A stretch of 64,000 nt of DNA, from NCBI RefSeq assembly GCF_000250655.1, contig NC_016935.1:7458001-7522000 (forward strand), written 5' to 3'. The notes under the pieces were generated by a model, which saw only the letters and a list, made by a program, of their open reading frames with translations, had not been told where the DNA came from and did no database searches. Position numbers and translations under genes: made by a program. Source of the stretch: Paenibacillus mucilaginosus 3016. GTDB lineage: Bacteria > Bacillota > Bacilli > Paenibacillales > NBRC-103111. Shown here one piece after another: positions 54,888 through 63,317 of this stretch (its first letter is position 1; each line of letters opens with the position of its first letter).

Positions 54888-56440
54888 ACAGCCTCTTCCC
54901 TTTCCCTTTTACGCAGTCTCCCGATCCGAAGAGACAAGATCTTCACGCCGAACAAAAGCACACCCATCAGAATCAGCACGACCGTTCCCGCCGCCGCCAG
55001 CTGGAGCAGCAGGGAGATCAGCGATCCTGCGGAAGGCCCGCCTGACCAGTAAACCCACATTCCGCTCAGCAAAAATAAACAAACCGGAGGAATCAGCGTG
55101 CCAAGCAGCAGCTTCATCTTCAGGCCCATCAGACGGAACTCGATAAACACCCTGGCACCGATCCCGATCGGAAATCCGAGCATACGGGAGAAAGCGGCGC
55201 CCGGAATGCCGAGCAGCGGAATCAGGATCAGGCTGCCGAGCAGCGTGGCCGCACTCGTTCCGAAATTGATTCCTGTGTTTAATTTCACATATTCGGTACC
55301 GTTCAAATAATAGAATGCCACAATCGCCACTGTACCTGAAGCCACACCGACAATAAGCAGACGAAGAAGCGTTGAAGCTTCGGCCGCAAATTCCGGCGAG
55401 ATCCACACGGTTAAAATACTCTCAGCATACAGAAGCATCGGTACGCTGAGAGAGGTGACCGCCAAAATGACAATTTTGTTGGCAAAGATATATACCTTCT
55501 TGAGCTCTTCCACATTGCCGCTCTCCCGAAGGGAACTGAACTTGGGGAACAGGAAGGCGCCGGCCGCCGCCGGAATTTCATGCAGCTTAGCGGCAAGCTG
55601 CATGCACACGGAGTACATGCCAAGCGCCGCGGGCCCCAGAAAGGAGCTGATGATGACCCGGTCCATCTGCGTGTAGATGACGCTGCTGATCACCTGCAGC
55701 CAGGAGTACATGCCGTACCCCAGCACCGTCCTGGAAGCCTCCCGGTCCCAACGCGGCGTATAGTTGAGCTCGGGGCTCAGCCTGCGGCCGATCATATATT
55801 GAAAGCCCGCTGCACCTATCGACATCAGTAGCATCAAAACGACAAGACCGAGCAGTTTGAAGCCGAAGTAGACCAGCACCACACTCATCAGGTTCGTGAC
55901 CACATTGACGAGCATGTTCGTTTTATTCAGTACGTCGTACCGATGATGTGCCATACATACGGCAGCAAATACGCTGCTGATGATCTTGACTCCGACGACG
56001 GCACCGAGCACCCGTGTGGCCGCTACGATCTGTTCCCCGGTCTCCCCTGCTGCGTTCTGGAAGAGAACCAGGAGACTAGGACCAAGCAGGTACAGAAGAA
56101 CGGTGGTACCTGCCCCGATCAACAGACACAGCGCCATCGTAAAGCGCAGCACACGGTTGAACGAAACATAATCATGGGTCTCGAGATAGGCTGAACCGAA
56201 TTTGACTACCGAGCTGCTCACTCCGAGATTCGTGACACTGAGGATCGCTATGATGGATCCCATAAGAATCCAGCTTCCATAGAATTCGGCACCCAGCATC
56301 TTCAAAAGCAGCGGAGTGATCAATATCGTAATGAGGGGGTTGACGATGAACTCCATCGAACTGTAAGTCAGGTTCTTAAAGTCCCGCGTCTTGCCCATTT
56401 GCTTGGCCTTGCCGAAGAGGGTTTTGAGTGCGCTGCGCAT
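54884..56440 (-). CDS. Wzx-type oligosaccharide flippase (intact copy)
   Basis: 518 residues with about 14 spans, MATE-like polysaccharide transporter family. N-terminal YSSMEFIVNPLITILITPLLL and MLGAEFYGSWIL, central YTQMDRVIISSFLGPAALGMYSV. It moves the finished lipid-linked unit outward for Wzy. It is a second flippase besides the truncated one at 33829. Confidence 0.92.
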   Translation of the reverse strand: MRSALKTLFGKAKQMGKTRDFKNLTYSSMEFIVNPLITILITPLLLKMLGAEFYGSWILMGSIIAILSVTNLGVSSSVVKFGSAYLETHDYVSFNRVLRFTMALCLLIGAGTTVLLYLLGPSLLVLFQNAAGETGEQIVAATRVLGAVVGVKIISSVFAAVCMAHHRYDVLNKTNMLVNVVTNLMSVVLVYFGFKLLGLVVLMLLMSIGAAGFQYMIGRRLSPELNYTPRWDREASRTVLGYGMYSWLQVISSVIYTQMDRVIISSFLGPAALGMYSVCMQLAAKLHEIPAAAGAFLFPKFSSLRESGNVEELKKVYIFANKIVILAVTSLSVPMLLYAESILTVWISPEFAAEASTLLRLLIVGVASGTVAIVAFYYLNGTEYVKLNTGINFGTSAATLLGSLILIPLLGIPGAAFSRMLGFPIGIGARVFIEFRLMGLKMKLLLGTLIPPVCLFLLSGMWVYWSGGPSAGSLISLLLQLAAAGTVVLILMGVLLFGVKILSLRIGRLRKREREEAV

Positions 56441-56455
56441 CTCGTTGAACCAGGA

Positions 56456-57448
56456 TTAGCTCAATGCCATTGCATTGGCGTAGCGTGCCTCTGCCTGAAC
56501 GCGCTTGATGTCTTCGTCAACCATCATGTGCACGAGCTGCGTGAAGTTCACTTCCTGCTTCCAGCCAAGCTTCTCCTTCGCCTTCGTGCAGTCGCCGATC
56601 AGAAGATCCACTTCGGCCGGACGGACGAACTTCGGATCAAGAACTACATAATCTTCATAGTTCAGACCAACATAAGAGAATGCAACTTCAAGGAATTCGC
56701 GTACGGAATGTGTTTCTTCCGTGGAGATGACGAAATCTTCCGGTGTGTCCTGCTGCAGCATCAGCCACATCGCTTTGATATAGTCGCCTGCAAAGCCCCA
56801 GTCGCGGAGTGCATCCAGGTTGCCGAGACGAAGCTCGTTCTGAAGACCCAGTTTGATGCGAGCCACACCATCGGTAATTTTGCGCGTTACGAACTCCAGG
56901 CCGCGGCGCGGGGATTCGTGGTTGAACAGAATGCCGGAGCAGGCGAACATATCGAAGCTCTCACGATAGTTGACCGTAATCCAGTGTCCATATACTTTCG
57001 CAACGCCGTAAGGGCTGCGCGGGTAGAACGGTGTCGTTTCCTTCTGCGGAACTTCCAGCACTTTACCGAACATCTCACTGCTCGAAGCCTGATAGAAGCG
57101 AGCTGTCGGCTTCACGATCCTTACGGCTTCCAGCATGTTCGTCACGCTGAGTGCCGTGATGTTGCCTGTCAGGATCGGCTGGGGCCACGATGCCGCCACG
57201 TAGGATTGGGCAGCCAGGTTGTATACCTCATCCGGATCAGCGATGCGAACGGCTTCGATCAGGGAAGGAAGATCCGTCAGGTCGCCGGAGATCCATTCGA
57301 TCTGATCTTTAATTGCCTGCACGTTTTCATAGTTCGGTGTGCTTGTTCTGCGGCGCAGGCCGTATACCTTATAGCCTTTCTCGAGCAAAAACTCCGCCAG
57401 ATATGATCCGTCTTGACCGGTAACCCCAGTAATAAGTGCTGATTTCAT
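56456..57448 (-). CDS. gmd: GDP-mannose 4,6-dehydratase
   Basis: 330 residues, short-chain dehydrogenase fold. NAD(P)-binding GVTGQDGSYLAE, catalytic SSEMFG and YGVAK, and NHESPRRG. First step from GDP-mannose to GDP-L-fucose; the donor comes from ManC and the product goes to Fcl encoded next to it. Confidence 0.97.
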   Translation of the reverse strand: MKSALITGVTGQDGSYLAEFLLEKGYKVYGLRRRTSTPNYENVQAIKDQIEWISGDLTDLPSLIEAVRIADPDEVYNLAAQSYVAASWPQPILTGNITALSVTNMLEAVRIVKPTARFYQASSSEMFGKVLEVPQKETTPFYPRSPYGVAKVYGHWITVNYRESFDMFACSGILFNHESPRRGLEFVTRKITDGVARIKLGLQNELRLGNLDALRDWGFAGDYIKAMWLMLQQDTPEDFVISTEETHSVREFLEVAFSYVGLNYEDYVVLDPKFVRPAEVDLLIGDCTKAKEKLGWKQEVNFTQLVHMMVDEDIKRVQAEARYANAMALS

Positions 57449-57461
57449 GTGTATATTCCTC

Positions 57462-58415
57462 CTATATGTTCGTGAGTGTTCTTAGGTGCTTCTGTGTCTG
57501 CAGGAACCATTCGTATGTCGATGCAAGGCCTTCGTCCAGCGAGATGTTCGCCTTCCAGCCCAAGCCGTTAAGCTTCGTTACGTCAACCAGTTTTCTCGGC
57601 GTACCGTCCGGCTTGCTTGAGTCGTATACGACATCGCCTGTGTACCCAACAATCTGTTGAATCTTCTCCGCCAGCTCGCGGATGGAGATGTCTTCTCCCA
57701 CACCGATATTCACAATATCGCTTTCATTGTACGTATTCATGAGATAGACACATGCATCGGCGAGATCGTCCGCATGCAGGAACTCCCTGCGCGGGGTGCC
57801 TGTGCCCCACAGCTCGACAACCGGTTTCCCTTCCGTCTTCGCCTCATGAAACTTTCGGATCATGGCAGGAAGAACGTGGGAATTCTTCAGGTCAAAGTTA
57901 TCGTTCGGACCGTACAGGTTCGTCGGCATGACGGAAATGTAGCTCGTGCCGTACTGCCGGTTGTAGCTTTGGCACATCTTGATACCGGCGATCTTTGCGA
58001 TGGCATAAGGCTCGTTCGTCGGTTCCAGAATGCCCGTCAGCAGATCATCTTCCTTCATAGGCTGCGGAGCGAATTTCGGATAGATGCAGGTGCTTCCGAG
58101 GAACATCAGCTTCTTCACGCCGTACTGATAGGCCGAATCGATGACGTTCGTCTGGATCATCAGGTTATCGCGGATAAAGGTGGCCGGGTATTCGTTGTTG
58201 GCCACGATACCGCCCACTTTCGCCGCGGCCAGGAATACGTAGTCGATTCCTTCCGATGCGAAGAAAGCATTCACCGCACCCGGATCGCGGAGATCAAGCT
58301 CCTGCGATGTGCGGAATACTAGGTTGTCGTAGCCTTCGGCCTGCAGCCTTCTCACGATGGCGGAGCCGACAAGCCCGCGATGACCGGCAACATATATTCT
58401 AGAGCTCTTATTCAT
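57462..58415 (-). CDS. fcl: GDP-L-fucose synthase
   Basis: 317 residues. NADPH-binding AGHRGLVGSAIV, LGSTCIYPKFA, catalytic YAIAK, and C-terminal PDGTPRKLVDV. Epimerises and reduces the Gmd product to GDP-L-fucose, so a fucose-containing EPS is expected. ATG 58415 follows GAGGTGAG; the longer frame has no ribosome site. Confidence 0.96.
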   Translation of the reverse strand: MNKSSRIYVAGHRGLVGSAIVRRLQAEGYDNLVFRTSQELDLRDPGAVNAFFASEGIDYVFLAAAKVGGIVANNEYPATFIRDNLMIQTNVIDSAYQYGVKKLMFLGSTCIYPKFAPQPMKEDDLLTGILEPTNEPYAIAKIAGIKMCQSYNRQYGTSYISVMPTNLYGPNDNFDLKNSHVLPAMIRKFHEAKTEGKPVVELWGTGTPRREFLHADDLADACVYLMNTYNESDIVNIGVGEDISIRELAEKIQQIVGYTGDVVYDSSKPDGTPRKLVDVTKLNGLGWKANISLDEGLASTYEWFLQTQKHLRTLTNI

Positions 58416-58494
58416 TGCGCTCACCTCAATTGGAGTATCGTAGGGCCCGGAGCTGCTCTTTCCTGCTGCCGGGCCCTGCGGGATAATGGACCGA

Positions 58495-59385
58495 TTAGCC
58501 AATCACATCAATCAGCTTGTGGTTGGCCAAGGTTTCCTTGATCGCGTTCAAGACCGGCTGGCGAAGCTCCTTCGACTTCATCGCGAATTGCAGCGTCGTC
58601 AGGATAAAGCCCAGCTTCTCGCCCACATCATGGCGTGTGCCTTCGAAATTGTAGGCGTACACCCGCTGCAGCTCGTTGAGCTTCTGGATAGCATCGGTCA
58701 GCTGAATCTCTCCACCGGCACCCAGCTCCTGCAGGGACAGAATGTCGAAAATTTCCGGCGTCAGGATGTAGCGGCCCATGATCGCGAGGTTGGAAGGCGC
58801 TGTGCCCAGAGCCGGCTTTTCCACGAATTTACGCACTTCGTAGAGACGATCCTGGTTCTGACCCGGATCGATGATGCCGTAACGGTTGGTCTCCTCATCG
58901 GATACTTTCTGTACACCGATCACCGAGGAGCCGGTTTGCTCATATTGTTCGATCAGCTGTCTCAGGCAAGGCTTCTCGGCCGAGACGATATCGTCTCCGA
59001 GAAGTACGGCGAACGGCTCGTTCCCGATGAACTTGCGTGCGGTCCATACGGCATGTCCAAGACCCTTCGGTTCTTTCTGACGGATGAAGTGCAGCTCCAC
59101 CTTCGAAGAACGGCGTACTTCCTCGAGAAGCTCCAGCTTGCCTTTTTCGTTCAGATTATGCTCAAGCTCGTGAACATGGTCGAAATGATCCTCAATGGCC
59201 CGTTTGCCTTTGCCTGTCACGATAATGATATCTTCAATTCCGGACTCTACGGCTTCTTCCACAATATACTGGATGGTAGGCTTGTCTATGATGGGAAGCA
59301 TCTCTTTGGGCATCGCCTTCGTAGCGGGCAAAAACCTTGTTCCAAGTCCTGCTGCGGGAATAATTGCTTTTCTTACTTTTTTCAT
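58495..59385 (-). CDS. galU: UTP-glucose-1-phosphate uridylyltransferase (copy 2)
   Basis: 296 residues, the same length and motifs as the copy at 46106, with scattered substitutions, so it is an old duplication unlike the identical mosaic repeats. It is the first gene after EAR 2 and its terminator, so its expression should depend on antitermination. Confidence 0.95.
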   Translation of the reverse strand: MKKVRKAIIPAAGLGTRFLPATKAMPKEMLPIIDKPTIQYIVEEAVESGIEDIIIVTGKGKRAIEDHFDHVHELEHNLNEKGKLELLEEVRRSSKVELHFIRQKEPKGLGHAVWTARKFIGNEPFAVLLGDDIVSAEKPCLRQLIEQYEQTGSSVIGVQKVSDEETNRYGIIDPGQNQDRLYEVRKFVEKPALGTAPSNLAIMGRYILTPEIFDILSLQELGAGGEIQLTDAIQKLNELQRVYAYNFEGTRHDVGEKLGFILTTLQFAMKSKELRQPVLNAIKETLANHKLIDVIG

Positions 59386-59446
59386 TTGGTTTCCCTCCTA
59401 CTCTTTTTCTTTCTCTAAGACAAACCTACAATGCAATGTATGTTGA

Positions 59447-59496
59447 GATAAAAAAGCTAGCTATATTGTCTTACTCTGCCAAGACAATATAACTAG
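59447..59496 (-). terminator. Intrinsic terminator inside EPS operon 2
   Basis: Sixteen-base arms (59481-59496 and 59457-59472, one G-U pair), eight-base loop, followed on the minus strand by CTTTTTTATC. It lies between EAR 2 and galU copy 2, in the middle of the operon, which makes sense only if polymerase is modified to read through. Confidence 0.9.
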
Positions 59497-59517
59497 AATT
59501 TTTATTGGTTCGGAGAG

Positions 59518-59630
59518 AGGGCATTCAACCCAACCTCACATCACACCACCGACGATAGACGTCTAAGGCTCACCGAGCCCACAGCATGATCGAGTGCCTA
59601 CAGTGATAAAGGTGCAGTAGACATTACCTG
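59518..59630 (-). ncRNA. EAR-like antitermination RNA element 2
   Basis: 113 bases on the minus strand between the tyrosine kinase and galU genes. It shares the blocks CAGGTAATGTCTACTG, CACTGTAGGCACTCG, CATGCTGTGGG and GCCTTAGACG with element 1. Position after an EpsA/EpsB-type pair matches the B. subtilis eps operon, where EAR lies between epsB and epsC. A strong terminator follows 22 bases later. Confidence 0.85.
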
Positions 59631-59669
59631 AAGCTGGGAATTCCTCTCCATTGCGGCACCAGCTGCAGC

Positions 59670-60347
59670 TTAGTACTGGTAGGCGTAAGTGCCGGCTTCC
59701 TTCTTGTTCATATTGTTGAGCACTACACCGAGAATGCGGCCCTTGGCGTGCTCGAGGTTGCTTTTCATCTTCTTCACGGCTTCGCGTTTCACTTTGCCGA
59801 CATCGATGACGATGACCACACCACAGCTGTGTCCGGCTACCAATTGAGCATCCGGGAGGCTGAGCGCCGGCGGCGTATCAATGATGACTACGTCATATTT
59901 GTTCTTGGCGAATTCAATGAATTGGACCCATCTTTCGGATGAGAGCAGTTCGGAAGGATTGTGGGGAATAACGCCCGCGGAAAGCATTTCTAAATGAGGA
60001 ATGTGGGTTTCGGTTACCAGCTCCTGGACCGTATACTGGCCGGCCAGCAGGTTCGAGAGACCTACCCGGTTCGGACGCCGGAACATGTTGTGCACATTGG
60101 GTCTTCTCATGTCTGCATCGACGATCAGCACTTTCTTCTCGGTTTGGGCATACGCCACAGCCATATTCACTGCTGTTGTCGTCTTGCCTTCCGCCTGCTG
60201 GGTGGAGGTCACCATGATCACTTTGTTGTCATTGTCCACCAGGGAGAAGTCGATGTTGGTTCTTAACGTACGATAGGATTCGCTAATCGGAGACTGGGGA
60301 TTGGCTTCCGTAATGATAACGTTGTTCTTACTGCTTCGCTGTGGCAT
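59670..60347 (-). CDS. CpsD/EpsB-type tyrosine kinase (BY-kinase)
   Basis: 225 residues. Walker A is STQQAEGKTTT (K55), Walker A' is VLIVDADMRRP, Walker B is VVIIDTPP, and a C-terminal Tyr cluster (TYAYQY) is the autophosphorylation site. It works with the Wzz protein encoded just upstream (20-base overlap) and is reset by CpsB. Only one such kinase is encoded here for two Wzz copies. Confidence 0.95.
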   Translation of the reverse strand: MPQRSSKNNVIITEANPQSPISESYRTLRTNIDFSLVDNDNKVIMVTSTQQAEGKTTTAVNMAVAYAQTEKKVLIVDADMRRPNVHNMFRRPNRVGLSNLLAGQYTVQELVTETHIPHLEMLSAGVIPHNPSELLSSERWVQFIEFAKNKYDVVIIDTPPALSLPDAQLVAGHSCGVVIVIDVGKVKREAVKKMKSNLEHAKGRILGVVLNNMNKKEAGTYAYQY

Positions 60348-61065
60348 AAGGGATCTCTCCTACCTTTCGACCGCTTGGGGATAATTGCAGGGCGATATCT
60401 TTTGATTTGACAGTGGGGATGGCGGCCAGTACCGACAGCCCCAGCAGCTCTTCCACATCTTTCTCGTTCTTGACGGTGTCCTGAAGCATGTGGTGAAGAA
60501 AAGCATAACCGACGCCGAGCAGGAGTGTGACAAGGACACTGACTAGAACATTAAGCTGCGTATTGGGGAGAATCGGCCGGGCGGGCTTCTCGGGATTCGC
60601 CACTCCCAAGGTTGTGATGTTGCTGACTTTCATGACATTCTCTATTTCTTTCTGGAACGTGTATGATATGGCATTCACCGTTTCAGCAGCTCTTCTGTAA
60701 TCCGTATCCCGGATCACCAGTGTCATGACCTGGGAGTCCGAGGATTGCTTGACCTCGAGCATCTCGGCCATCTGCTCAGGTGTGAGCATAAACTCCGGAT
60801 ATGCCGCCGCCACCTTCTCCAGGACAGCCGACGTCCGCAGGATTTCCGAATAGGTCTTGATCAGCTTCAGGTTGGTGTTGATCGAACTGATGTCGACCCC
60901 ATTGCCCTTGCCTTCGCTGTTGATCAGCAGCTTCACTGAAGCCTGGTAGACCCGCGGTAAATACTGAACGCTCACCAGCGCCGTACACAAACTGGTGATC
61001 AACGTAACTCCCAGTATCAACCATATGTATCTCCGAAGTATTTGCAAGTAGTGTTTGACTTCCAT
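60328..61065 (-). CDS. Wzz/YveK-type kinase activator (copy 2)
   Basis: 245 residues, spans at about 15-35 and 174-195 around the extracytoplasmic domain, with KPARPILPNTQLN before the second span. Transmembrane adaptor that activates the cytoplasmic tyrosine kinase and sets chain length. Paralogue of the protein at 47459. Confidence 0.94.
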   Translation of the reverse strand: MEVKHYLQILRRYIWLILGVTLITSLCTALVSVQYLPRVYQASVKLLINSEGKGNGVDISSINTNLKLIKTYSEILRTSAVLEKVAAAYPEFMLTPEQMAEMLEVKQSSDSQVMTLVIRDTDYRRAAETVNAISYTFQKEIENVMKVSNITTLGVANPEKPARPILPNTQLNVLVSVLVTLLLGVGYAFLHHMLQDTVKNEKDVEELLGLSVLAAIPTVKSKDIALQLSPSGRKVGEIPYATAKQ

Positions 61066-61108
61066 GGTTTTTCCCCCTGGGAATTTTCAGAAAATTTTCA
61101 TGTTGTTT

Positions 61109-61870
61109 TCAAAAAATGCCAAACCATTTTCTCGCCGGTCGAATGGGTTCAACCGTCTCTATATTCAGGTTTTGCACGACAAGAGATGCTCTGCTGATAA
61201 ATCCTTCTACGTAGTCCGCCCCGAGGTGCTCGCCTATATATTCGTAAGCCGTAGGCAAATTAAGGCATCGTCCCGTTTCATGATGAGCATCGGAAGCAAT
61301 AAAGTGGGCACAATGTTTGCGACACAAATCCATAGTGAACTTCTGAATCTTCTTTCCGAATAAACCGGTAATCGAGTGAGAAGTAACCTGGGACAACGCC
61401 CCTTCTCGAATCAAATCGTACAGCAGTGAAGGTTGTTGGAAGATGGCCCGATTGCGCTCCGGGTGAGCAATTATAGGAATATAATTCGCAGCCAAAAGCG
61501 AAGATATGGTCTGCCTTGCGGCAGCGGGTACGTACGAAGAGGGAAACTCAAGCAACAGATATCGGGAATCGGCGAGCGTCACCAGCTTGCCGTTCTCCAG
61601 ATCCTTCATTAATCTGCCGAACCAGCGTACTTCCTGACCCGGCAGCACCTTGACCGTCATTCCACGTTCTTGCAGCTGCCGATTGACTTCGTCTACTGTG
61701 CGCCGGATTACGGCCGATTCATTGATGAAGGTTCCGTTGGCATGATGAGGAGTAGCTATGAGGGTTGTGACCCCCTGGAGCTCAGCCTGCTTAATCATCC
61801 GCAGTGTCTGCCCCATATCCCGCGCCCCATCGTCCAGAGCGGGGAGTATATGACTATGAATATCGATCAT
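61109..61870 (-). CDS. CpsB/YwqE-type tyrosine-protein phosphatase
   Basis: 253 residues, PHP-fold, metal-dependent. N-terminal MIDIHSHILPALDDGA carries the first metal ligands, IATPHHANGTF and IPIIAHPERN follow, and IASDAHH near 215 completes the site. Removes phosphate from the tyrosine kinase. ATG 61870 has AAGGTGG and AGGA upstream; a longer frame from 61918 would overlap the previous gene. Confidence 0.93.
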   Translation of the reverse strand: MIDIHSHILPALDDGARDMGQTLRMIKQAELQGVTTLIATPHHANGTFINESAVIRRTVDEVNRQLQERGMTVKVLPGQEVRWFGRLMKDLENGKLVTLADSRYLLLEFPSSYVPAAARQTISSLLAANYIPIIAHPERNRAIFQQPSLLYDLIREGALSQVTSHSITGLFGKKIQKFTMDLCRKHCAHFIASDAHHETGRCLNLPTAYEYIGEHLGADYVEGFISRASLVVQNLNIETVEPIRPARKWFGIF

Positions 61871-61901
61871 TCCTGTTTCCACCTTAGGTATTAACGAATC
61901 C

Positions 61902-62342
61902 TTATACCATGTGATCAAACAAACAACGGGGCTGCTCTATGTCCATAATCGTGTAGGCGTGTTTGGCTTCTTCATAGAACCGTTCGAACGAATCGATCCG
62001 ATTCCGGATGGCGGTCGTCAGCTGTTCTCTCTTCCAGGCACTGAGCTGCGGCTTGGCCGTGTATTGAAAAGTTGTCCCAGACCTGCTACTCTGTACGAGT
62101 ACGGCTTCAAGTTCGACCTTCTGCTCCTGTAGCGGGAGTTCGAAGGAACAAATGATTTGGGCGGATACCGGAAAATTCAACGGCGACTGAAATTCAATCC
62201 GGTCCGGTCCGACCGAAACTAACGTGACGAGAGCCTTAGAGCTGCTTACCTTCATGGAGTTGATTTGCGAAATATACATTTCCGAAGCCATGTTCATCTT
62301 CAAGACAACCGGAGAGGATAGTTTTTCTTTTGTCTCAATCAT
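61902..62342 (-). CDS. PilZ-like domain protein, first gene of EPS operon 2
   Basis: 146 residues. The middle has a beta-barrel pattern like PilZ (LVSVGPDRIEFQSPLNFPVSAQIICSFELP), but the N-terminal RxxxR that binds cyclic di-GMP is not seen, so ligand binding is doubtful. A charged helical C-terminus (NRIDSFERFYEEAKHA) follows. ATG 62342 follows GGAAGG. Its promoter and operator lie at 62443-62471. Confidence 0.7.
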   Translation of the reverse strand: MIETKEKLSSPVVLKMNMASEMYISQINSMKVSSSKALVTLVSVGPDRIEFQSPLNFPVSAQIICSFELPLQEQKVELEAVLVQSSRSGTTFQYTAKPQLSAWKREQLTTAIRNRIDSFERFYEEAKHAYTIMDIEQPRCLFDHMV

Positions 62343-62442
62343 GGGGATTACCTTCCTTCTCTTGCAGCGATGACTATACTTTGCGCTCCCGATAAAAAAT
62401 ATGTCGCTTAAAGTTACATTATGTATCGTTCGCCATACTCTA

Positions 62443-62471
62443 AATTTATGATACAAAGTGTATCTTGTCAA
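62443..62471 (-). promoter_or_regulatory. EPS operon 2 promoter with operator in the spacer
   Basis: -35 TTGACA (62466-62471), 17-base spacer, -10 TAAATT (62443-62448). GATAC-AAAGT-GTATC (62450-62464) fills the spacer one base from the -10. Almost the same sequence drives operon 1. Confidence 0.82.
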
Positions 62472-62682
62472 GGACTATTTTTCACATTGTCGAGACCTGG
62501 TAGAAAAGTGAGTTTTACCACAGAAAAAAGGCATTCCTCATGAATAAAACGACAAAATGAAACAAAAGCAGACAACCACTATCCCCGAAAATATATGATA
62601 GCCCCTATGAAAATCGGAGCTGACCGTATCCTTCTAATTCTAGAAATAAATCAAGAAAAAAAACTGCTCCGGACTGTTTCAA

Positions 62683-62877
62683 CTATTCCCTCATGAGGTA
62701 ATCTAATGATACGTCGAAGAAATCGGCAATATTCTTTAAAGTTTCATAATCCGGATGCCTTCTGTTATTCTCGTAATGTGAAAGCGCTGACCTGGAAATT
62801 CCGATGCAAACGGCCAGCTCTTCTTGGGTCAGTTGTCTCTCTTCACGCAGCAAGCTGATTTTGTTACCATACTTCAC
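62683..62877 (-). CDS. Small XRE-family regulator
   Basis: 64 residues, only a helix-turn-helix domain (LREERQLTQEELAVCIGIS, ALSHYENNRRHPDYET). It lies immediately upstream of EPS operon 2 on the same strand, and its own promoter carries the same operator. It is the best local candidate for the GATAC-N5-GTATC binding protein. The start ATG 62877 has GGAGGA upstream. Bases 62472-62682 contain no gene. Confidence 0.88.
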   Translation of the reverse strand: MKYGNKISLLREERQLTQEELAVCIGISRSALSHYENNRRHPDYETLKNIADFFDVSLDYLMRE

Positions 62878-62931
62878 GATCCTTGTCCTCCTTGATCATA
62901 ATATTGTCCTCATTCGCCGCCCACACTACAT

Positions 62932-62968
62932 ATTATAGCGAATTTTGCCGGAAGATACAATTCGTATC
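62932..62968 (-). promoter_or_regulatory. XRE gene promoter with overlapping operator
   Basis: -10 TATAAT (62932-62937), 17-base spacer, -35 TTGTAT (62955-62960). GATAC-AATTC-GTATC (62954-62968) covers the -35, suggesting autoregulation. Bases 62969-63263 hold no gene I can support. Confidence 0.72.
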
Positions 62969-63263
62969 GCTCCTTTTACATATTAATGGCATATTTTTTT
63001 TATACGTCGGCGCATTTGACACTTTGGCAGCAGCCTGTTTGATTCCGCACCGCCTTACCGTACGCCGCAGCAGCCCAGACGCTCCAGAATCCCTCCTAAG
63101 CCGCCGGAAGCGGAATCAAGCCTCAACACACATACCAACGGTTATTAAACAGCCCTACTCCTCCCTATGCATCGCCTGCAGTCTGTAACTGACTCAACCG
63201 CCGAAAAATCGCTTCTATAATATACTGCTTTTTTCACTTTCTGTTCTCCGGTAGTCCAAAAAC

Positions 63264-63294
63264 GAAAAAAGCCCCCTTGCAAACAAGGGAGCTT
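63264..63294 (-). terminator. Intrinsic terminator of glnA
   Basis: Arms AGCTCCCTTG / CAAGGGGGCT followed by TTTTTT on the minus strand, 25 bases after the stop. Confidence 0.88.
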
Positions 63295-63317
63295 CGAATA
63301 TAGGTAATCTGTAGATC

